Shown piece after piece: positions 63,501-64,000 of a stretch of 64,000 nucleotides of DNA. The position numbers and the translations under genes were made by a program. The notes beneath the pieces were generated by a model. It saw nothing but the letters and a program-made list of their open reading frames with translations. It did not search any database and was not told where the DNA came from. The stretch is from contig NC_080171.1 in assembly GCF_950295315.1 (NCBI RefSeq), positions 29,146,682 to 29,210,681 on the forward strand, written 5' to 3'. How positions within the stretch are numbered: position 1 is the stretch's first letter; every line of letters begins with the position of its first letter. Source of the DNA: Erinaceus europaeus (lineage: Eukaryota; Chordata; Mammalia; Eulipotyphla; Erinaceidae).

Positions 63501-63724
63501 AATTTCTCTGATTGACTATGTTCTCATATAAAATTGTTTCTACCTCCTAATAACAGTATGTATCTCATTTTTAGATTGAAGGATTCTCATTAAACAAACT
63601 AGGGAACTTCAACCTCAAAGACATTCAGAACGATATTGTGGCCTGGGAATACACTGACAGTACACCAGCAGACACAGACAAAACAGAAGAAACACTCAAA
63701 GATGTGCCTGTCAAAAAGGGACAG
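26956..63724 (+). CDS. TUT7: TUT7 (ZCCHC6), terminal uridylyltransferase 7; 5' third of the gene
   Basis: Cytoplasmic enzyme that adds 3' uridines to pre-let-7 and deadenylated mRNAs. CDS join: 26956-27475, 42212-42393, 43102-43218, 43862-44039, 49022-49110, 50509-50560, 52470-52539, 53376-53502, 60076-60195, 63575-63724, continuing off the right edge. This gives residues 1-535 of a protein of about 1,500 from memory of the family. It starts [14 protein letters not shown] in good context (gaccATGGG). A matrin-like C2H2 finger has Cys246, Cys249, His262 and His268. The N-terminal nucleotidyltransferase-like domain ([20 protein letters not shown]) has Asn354 where active enzymes keep a second Asp, as expected for this inactive domain, which with the finger forms the Lin28/let-7 binding part. 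The catalytic domain, PAP-associated domain and CCHC knuckles lie beyond the window. Introns carry SINEs and antisense L1s. Confidence 0.97.
27612..27830 (-). mobile_element. SINE family A, head truncated
   Basis: About 140 bp into TUT7 intron 2; stops at ccgggatccttta without the A box. Confidence 0.85.
27885..28025 (-). mobile_element. SINE family C
   Basis: Antisense; followed at 28045-28090 by a degraded tail-module fragment. Confidence 0.75.
28387..28600 (+). mobile_element. SINE family B
   Basis: ggcctggcagtggcacacct to AATAAATAAG. Confidence 0.85.
28768..29039 (-). mobile_element. SINE family A with long target duplication
   Basis: Flanks agttccaaaataattttta and agtttcaaaataattttct are imperfect copies about 20 bp long. 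Confidence 0.88.
29485..29745 (-). mobile_element. SINE family A
   Basis: Full-length antisense; aaaaactttt repeats on both sides. Confidence 0.88.
30125..30290 (-). mobile_element. SINE family C
   Basis: Antisense with tacatgtgctgcaggggatt and gtgccacctcccag. Confidence 0.8.
30620..30770 (+). mobile_element. Old SINE, family C-like
   Basis: aggagatagctcacctgaga and a degenerate B box; weak match. Confidence 0.5.
30920..31215 (+). mobile_element. SINE family B with tail module
   Basis: B head, body, then a degraded tail module (agtggtggagccatgcaagc, cactgagtcc, ataaccctggtggc) and poly-A. Confidence 0.8.
31612..31694. repeat. (TTTC)n microsatellite
   Basis: About 80 bp, pure TTTC in its core, placed where the poly-A tail of the adjacent antisense SINE would be; probably an expanded SINE tail. 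Confidence 0.92.
31695..31993 (-). mobile_element. SINE family A with tail module
   Basis: Antisense. The tail junction reads cctcctggg, so the AG present in other antisense copies is lost. Confidence 0.85.
32965..33098 (+). mobile_element. SINE family D with (GAGCT) stutter
   Basis: The 3' end has tandem gagct units (33055-33076) before the poly-A. Confidence 0.82.
33115..33210 (+). mobile_element. SINE family D with (TG)n end
   Basis: Diverged copy whose 3' part has become (TG)n at 33188-33206. Confidence 0.65.
33262..33620 (-). mobile_element. SINE family A with tail module
   Basis: Full-length antisense. The complement gives tttattttttcctccag at the junction, a splice-acceptor-like string in TUT7 sense. 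Confidence 0.9.
33652..34060 (-). mobile_element. SINE family A interrupted by family D
   Basis: A antisense, opened in its ttgttg region by an antisense D (about 33700-33828), then continuing to cgcccgactccc. Confidence 0.88.
34065..34322 (-). mobile_element. SINE family A
   Basis: Antisense, with a B-box-region deletion. Confidence 0.88.
34325..34520 (-). mobile_element. SINE family B
   Basis: Full-length antisense ending tgcctggcccc. Confidence 0.85.
34521..34650 (-). mobile_element. SINE family D remnant, split
   Basis: agctctggtttatagtgtgg, then an AT-rich insertion with cctgggatctt repeated on both sides, then the D remainder. Confidence 0.6.
34655..34856 (-). mobile_element. SINE family B
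   Basis: Full-length antisense ending cattgcctggctcc. Confidence 0.85.
34868..35160 (+). mobile_element. SINE family A
   Basis: Full-length sense copy, about 0.55 kb from the antisense copy at 34065: an inverted pair within intron 2. Confidence 0.92.
35212..35348. repeat. Unnamed interspersed repeat, short diverged copy
   Basis: Resembles the start of the 46215 repeat (acaaaattacaaggtaactg, cccacaccattttcaacacc). Identity is low. Confidence 0.45.
35510..35705 (+). mobile_element. SINE family B
   Basis: Diverged, A-rich end. Confidence 0.75.
35725..35880 (+). mobile_element. SINE family C
   Basis: ggtccaggaagtggcacagt to (AAAT)n. Confidence 0.85.
36190..36492 (-). mobile_element. SINE family B with tail module
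   Basis: Antisense: degraded tail module (36198-36275), then the B body and head ending tagcctggcccc. Confidence 0.8.
37527..37880 (-). mobile_element. SINE family A with tail module inserted in L1
   Basis: Perfect 15-bp duplication gaagctttttaattt at 37512-37526 and 37881-37895. Nearly intact A box, B box and tail; younger than its host L1. Confidence 0.95.
39461..39722 (-). mobile_element. SINE family A inserted in L1 ORF2
   Basis: Flanked by gaagactttt at 39451-39460 and 39723-39732; separates the [13 protein letters not shown] coding part of the L1. Confidence 0.92.
41735..41932 (-). mobile_element. SINE family B with long CT-rich end
   Basis: Antisense B next to a TCTTC/TCTCT run (41670-41742) that meets the 5' end of the L1. 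Confidence 0.75.
42212..42393 (+). CDS. TUT7: TUT7 exon 3
   Basis: 182 nt after a 14.7 kb intron. Encodes [40 protein letters not shown] and [20 protein letters not shown]. Acceptor atttaag, donor AAG|GTAATG. Confidence 0.96.
42494..42790 (+). mobile_element. SINE family A
   Basis: Perfect 14-bp duplication taaagaaagtttct at 42480-42493 and 42791-42804, 100 bp downstream of TUT7 exon 3. Confidence 0.93.
42815..42975 (-). mobile_element. SINE family B
   Basis: Antisense, lacks the A-rich end. Confidence 0.75.
43102..43218 (+). CDS. TUT7: TUT7 exon 4 (C2H2 finger)
   Basis: 117 nt, phase 0 at both ends. Encodes [20 protein letters not shown] then [19 protein letters not shown]. The whole C2H2 finger is in this exon, so skipping it would remove the finger in frame. 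Confidence 0.97.
43575..43710 (-). mobile_element. SINE family D
   Basis: gccagagcactgctcatctc to gcataaccattatgctatct; 150 bp upstream of exon 5. Confidence 0.8.
43862..44039 (+). CDS. TUT7: TUT7 exon 5
   Basis: 178 nt encoding [40 protein letters not shown] and [19 protein letters not shown]. Acceptor tttaaag, donor CCAG|GTATTT. Confidence 0.96.
44250..44505 (-). mobile_element. SINE family B, partly duplicated
   Basis: Two antisense B bodies fused: the first stops at ccatctgtgg, the second runs to gcaaggcccc. Confidence 0.7.
44632..44668 (+). mobile_element. SINE family A 3' end only
   Basis: aaacaagggcaacaaaaggg plus AATAAA; an extreme 5' truncation. Confidence 0.7.
44785..45060 (+). 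mobile_element. SINE family B with tail module
   Basis: gggctgggtggtggtgcacc head; tail module degraded (cactgagccccagtgactgg) then A13. Confidence 0.82.
45310..45815 (+). mobile_element. SINE family B with tail, interrupted by antisense B
   Basis: Sense B 45310-45465, antisense B 45466-45682, then the sense remainder with tail module (caggcaccgagcctcagcag). Confidence 0.82.
45831..45980 (+). mobile_element. SINE family C with perfect duplication
   Basis: aaaaattttgtaaca at 45816-45830 and 45981-45995. Clean full-length C, close to consensus. Confidence 0.93.
46001..46207 (-). mobile_element. SINE family B
   Basis: aacactatt flanks both sides (about 45992 and 46209). Confidence 0.9.
46215..47145. 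repeat. Unnamed interspersed repeat, longest copy
   Basis: About 930 bp, unrelated to the L1 and SINEs here, with homologues at 31375-32215 and perhaps 35212. No tRNA-like boxes or protein signature seen. Could be an LTR or non-autonomous element; the class is unknown. Confidence 0.65.
47155..47412 (-). mobile_element. SINE family A
   Basis: Antisense; acacttttttt on both sides. Confidence 0.88.
47456..47660 (+). mobile_element. SINE family B
   Basis: Flanked by near-identical aaattatattaag and aaattatgttaag. Confidence 0.88.
47830..48032 (-). mobile_element. SINE family B
   Basis: Full-length antisense ending accacccagccc. Confidence 0.85.
48100..48446 (-). mobile_element. SINE family A with tail module
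   Basis: Antisense; junction ttttttgcctccag keeps the acceptor-like AG at 48131-48132. Confidence 0.88.
48482..48735 (-). mobile_element. SINE family A
   Basis: Antisense; gaagtttttttt on both sides. Lies about 290 bp upstream of TUT7 exon 6. Confidence 0.88.
49022..49110 (+). CDS. TUT7: TUT7 exon 6 (vestigial NTase motif)
   Basis: 89 nt encoding [21 protein letters not shown] and [12 protein letters not shown]...DVNID is the nucleotidyltransferase helical-turn motif with Asn at the second acidic position. Family A SINEs in opposite orientations lie on the two sides of the exon. Confidence 0.96.
49550..49690 (-). mobile_element. SINE family C
   Basis: Antisense, diverged. Confidence 0.7.
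49780..50137 (+). mobile_element. SINE family A with tail module, near consensus
   Basis: One of the cleanest copies: intact A box, B box and tail, CpGs retained. Flanked by imperfect agaaaaagagatatg-like duplications. Opposite orientation to the two A copies before exon 6. Confidence 0.95.
50509..50560 (+). CDS. TUT7: TUT7 exon 7
   Basis: 52 nt micro-sized exon encoding [17 protein letters not shown] plus G. Acceptor gtcctag, donor AGTG|GTAAGG. Confidence 0.95.
51010..51155 (-). mobile_element. SINE family D, old
   Basis: gaccagagctctgctcattg to gcattaccattatgttgtct. Confidence 0.65.
51195..51330 (-). mobile_element. SINE family D
   Basis: Poly-T then taccagagcactactcagct to the A-box complement. 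Confidence 0.8.
51474..51506. repeat. (AT)n microsatellite
   Basis: About 16 AT units beside an antisense family A SINE. Confidence 0.92.
51507..51762 (-). mobile_element. SINE family A
   Basis: Antisense; faces a sense A copy 130 bp away, an inverted pair in intron 7. Confidence 0.9.
51765..52232 (-). mobile_element. SINE family C interrupted by a sense family A
   Basis: C antisense at 51765-51893 and 52188-52232. The inserted A (51894-52187, plus) has duplications aagaatccagtgctt at 51879-51893 and aagaatccaatgctt at 52188-52202. Confidence 0.92.
52470..52539 (+). CDS. TUT7: TUT7 exon 8
   Basis: 70 nt encoding [20 protein letters not shown] then KQ. Acceptor tccttag. Donor AAAG|GTCTGT lacks the usual A at +3. 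Confidence 0.94.
53376..53502 (+). CDS. TUT7: TUT7 exon 9
   Basis: 127 nt encoding [40 protein letters not shown] and AK. Acceptor taccag, donor AAG|GTAGGC. Confidence 0.96.
53585..54080 (+). mobile_element. SINE family C interrupted by family A with tail
   Basis: C head to atgaggtcc; A-tail element at 53643-53955 (sense); C resumes with gaggtcccacatttgatccc and ends at (CA)n. Confidence 0.88.
54028..54051. repeat. (CA)n microsatellite
   Basis: About 11 CA units within the 3' part of a family C SINE. Confidence 0.9.
54240..54370. repeat. Old SINE-like segment, family uncertain
   Basis: ctgaagcaggtgctctacta then agtgagctatatcttctgg resembles the antisense 5' half of a tRNA-derived SINE. Confidence 0.45.
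54410..54550 (-). mobile_element. SINE family C
   Basis: Antisense with cactctggcacatgccatgc. Confidence 0.75.
54590..54735 (-). mobile_element. SINE family D
   Basis: catggctcagctctggctta to aaccattatgctgtctccct. Confidence 0.78.
54745..54880. repeat. (TTCTC)n then (CCTTC)n pyrimidine tract
   Basis: About 135 bp, almost purely pyrimidine on the TUT7 sense strand in intron 9. Pentamer repeat, then CCTTCCTC variants. Confidence 0.95.
54885..55018 (-). mobile_element. SINE family C, old
   Basis: Antisense, degenerate B box. Confidence 0.6.
55050..55540 (+). mobile_element. Cluster of plus-strand SINEs (B, D, B)
   Basis: B 55050-55235, D 55240-55350, B-like 55360-55540; all diverged. Confidence 0.65.
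55672..55915 (-). mobile_element. SINE family A
   Basis: Antisense with a deletion in the pyrimidine body. Confidence 0.87.
56215..56525 (+). mobile_element. SINE family A with tail module
   Basis: Sense; small head deletion; tail ends in (AAAT)n. Confidence 0.87.
56698..56893 (-). mobile_element. SINE family B
   Basis: Antisense; ends attgcctggtctcc. Confidence 0.82.
57045..57175 (+). mobile_element. SINE family D
   Basis: acatcataatggttcagcaa; internal deletion before gagcagtgctctgg. Confidence 0.72.
58915..59052 (-). mobile_element. SINE family D inserted in L1
   Basis: ttcttcact/ctcttcaca-like flanks; poly-T then taccagaacactggttagct. Confidence 0.82.
59130..59347 (-). mobile_element. 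SINE family B inserted in L1
   Basis: tctggacatct on both sides (about 59120 and 59349) fixes the insertion. Confidence 0.92.
60076..60195 (+). CDS. TUT7: TUT7 exon 10
   Basis: 120 nt encoding [20 protein letters not shown] then [20 protein letters not shown]. Part of the PAP/OAS-like helical core. Acceptor ttgtag, donor TGG|GTAAAA. Confidence 0.96.
60540..60682 (-). mobile_element. SINE family C
   Basis: Antisense, 350 bp downstream of exon 10. Confidence 0.75.
60738..61062 (-). mobile_element. SINE family A with tail module
   Basis: Antisense; junction tttgtctccag has AG at 60753-60754. Confidence 0.9.
61080..61215 (-). mobile_element. SINE family C
   Basis: Antisense, directly after the A element. 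Confidence 0.75.
61335..61465 (+). mobile_element. SINE family D
   Basis: agatagcataatagttatgc to gcagtgctctggtaaaaaa. Confidence 0.85.
62047..62308 (+). mobile_element. SINE family A
   Basis: aacaggcaaaggg and aacaggtaaaggg at the two ends. Confidence 0.9.
62812..62932 (+). mobile_element. SINE family D, diverged
   Basis: ggccagagagatagtgtaag to agcagtattctagttaaat. Confidence 0.7.
63065..63245 (-). mobile_element. SINE family B
   Basis: Antisense, 330 bp upstream of exon 11. Confidence 0.8.
63575..63724 (+). CDS. TUT7: TUT7 exon 11
   Basis: 150 nt encoding [40 protein letters not shown] and [10 protein letters not shown]. Acceptor ttttag; donor CAG|GTCTGT, again without A at +3. It is the last exon seen before the window edge. 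Confidence 0.94.
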
Positions 63725-63947
63725 GTCTGTTCTCGTCTTTCTAATTTTACTATGGTCTTCATTGTGGAGTTTAAAGTTCATCAGTTCTCTTTTTCCTCAG
63801 CTATTGCAACTACTTTATGGTTATTTCATTATCCCCTTCCAAAATCCTTTGATAGACAGATAGTGAGAAAACATAAAATTAGATCCTTAAATTCACAGTT
63901 TCTTTTTTAATTTCCTCTGTGTGCAAGGTCTTGTGAAAAATACTTTA

Positions 63948-64000
63948 AATTGGGGCAAAGTGGTGATCTCACAATGTGCAAGGACTCAGGTTTGAGCCCC
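63948..64000 (+). mobile_element. SINE family B, cut by window end
   Basis: ggcaaagtggtgatctcaca through the B box caggtttgagcccc. Confidence 0.7.

Overview
This window is nuclear DNA of a placental mammal, most likely a hedgehog (Erinaceus or a close relative). The protein-coding exons belong to three recognisable vertebrate genes. The non-coding DNA is packed with tRNA-derived SINEs whose consensus I associate with erinaceids. The species call rests on memory of that SINE consensus and was not checked by a search.

Layout. (1) 277-11869, minus strand: DPH7 (WDR85), the WD40-repeat diphthine methylesterase of diphthamide synthesis, in nine exons, with a CpG-rich promoter at about 11.73-12.13 kb. 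(2) About 12.14-16.6 kb: spacer and the ZMYND19 3' flank, mostly SINEs. (3) 16601-25204, minus strand: ZMYND19, six exons, complete at 227 aa. (4) About 24.6-25.86 kb: one large CpG island carrying the divergent promoters of ZMYND19 (minus) and TUT7 (plus). (5) 25.8 kb to the right edge, plus strand: TUT7 (ZCCHC6), a terminal uridylyltransferase. Its non-coding exon 1 and coding exons 2-11 (the first 535 residues) lie here, and the rest is beyond the window. All splice junctions below were joined by hand; they are GT-AG, keep frame and match the protein families.

Repeats. I use four working SINE names. Family A begins like gtcgggcggtagcgcagtgg, has B box ggttcgagccc, and ends in a pyrimidine stretch then aagggcaacaaaaggg. 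Family B begins like ggctgggtggtggcgcacct. Family C begins like ggtggcgcagtggataaagc. Family D begins like atagcataatggttatgcaa and ends gccagagctgagcagtgctc. A fifth piece, the 'tail module' (ggagcagtggattcatagtg ... caataaccctggagg, then poly-A), is fused 3' of both A and B elements. About 90 SINE copies occur, many nested. L1 copies include a 5.1 kb one in TUT7 intron 2 and a 2.6 kb one in intron 9, both antisense to TUT7. One interspersed repeat of about 0.9 kb could not be named.

How the genes relate. DPH7 and ZMYND19 are tandem, as I recall them in human 9q34.3. TUT7 is at 9q21 in human as I recall, so its head-to-head junction with ZMYND19 looks like a rearrangement that created a shared promoter island. 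The three proteins have no common pathway: translation-factor modification, a MYND-finger adaptor, and RNA 3' uridylation.

Other points of interest are a copy of the DPH7 promoter inside DPH7 intron 3, a missing DPH7 AUG, a (TG)28 tract against the last ZMYND19 splice acceptor, and antisense SINE tails that resemble ready-made exons. No convincing new biological system was found.
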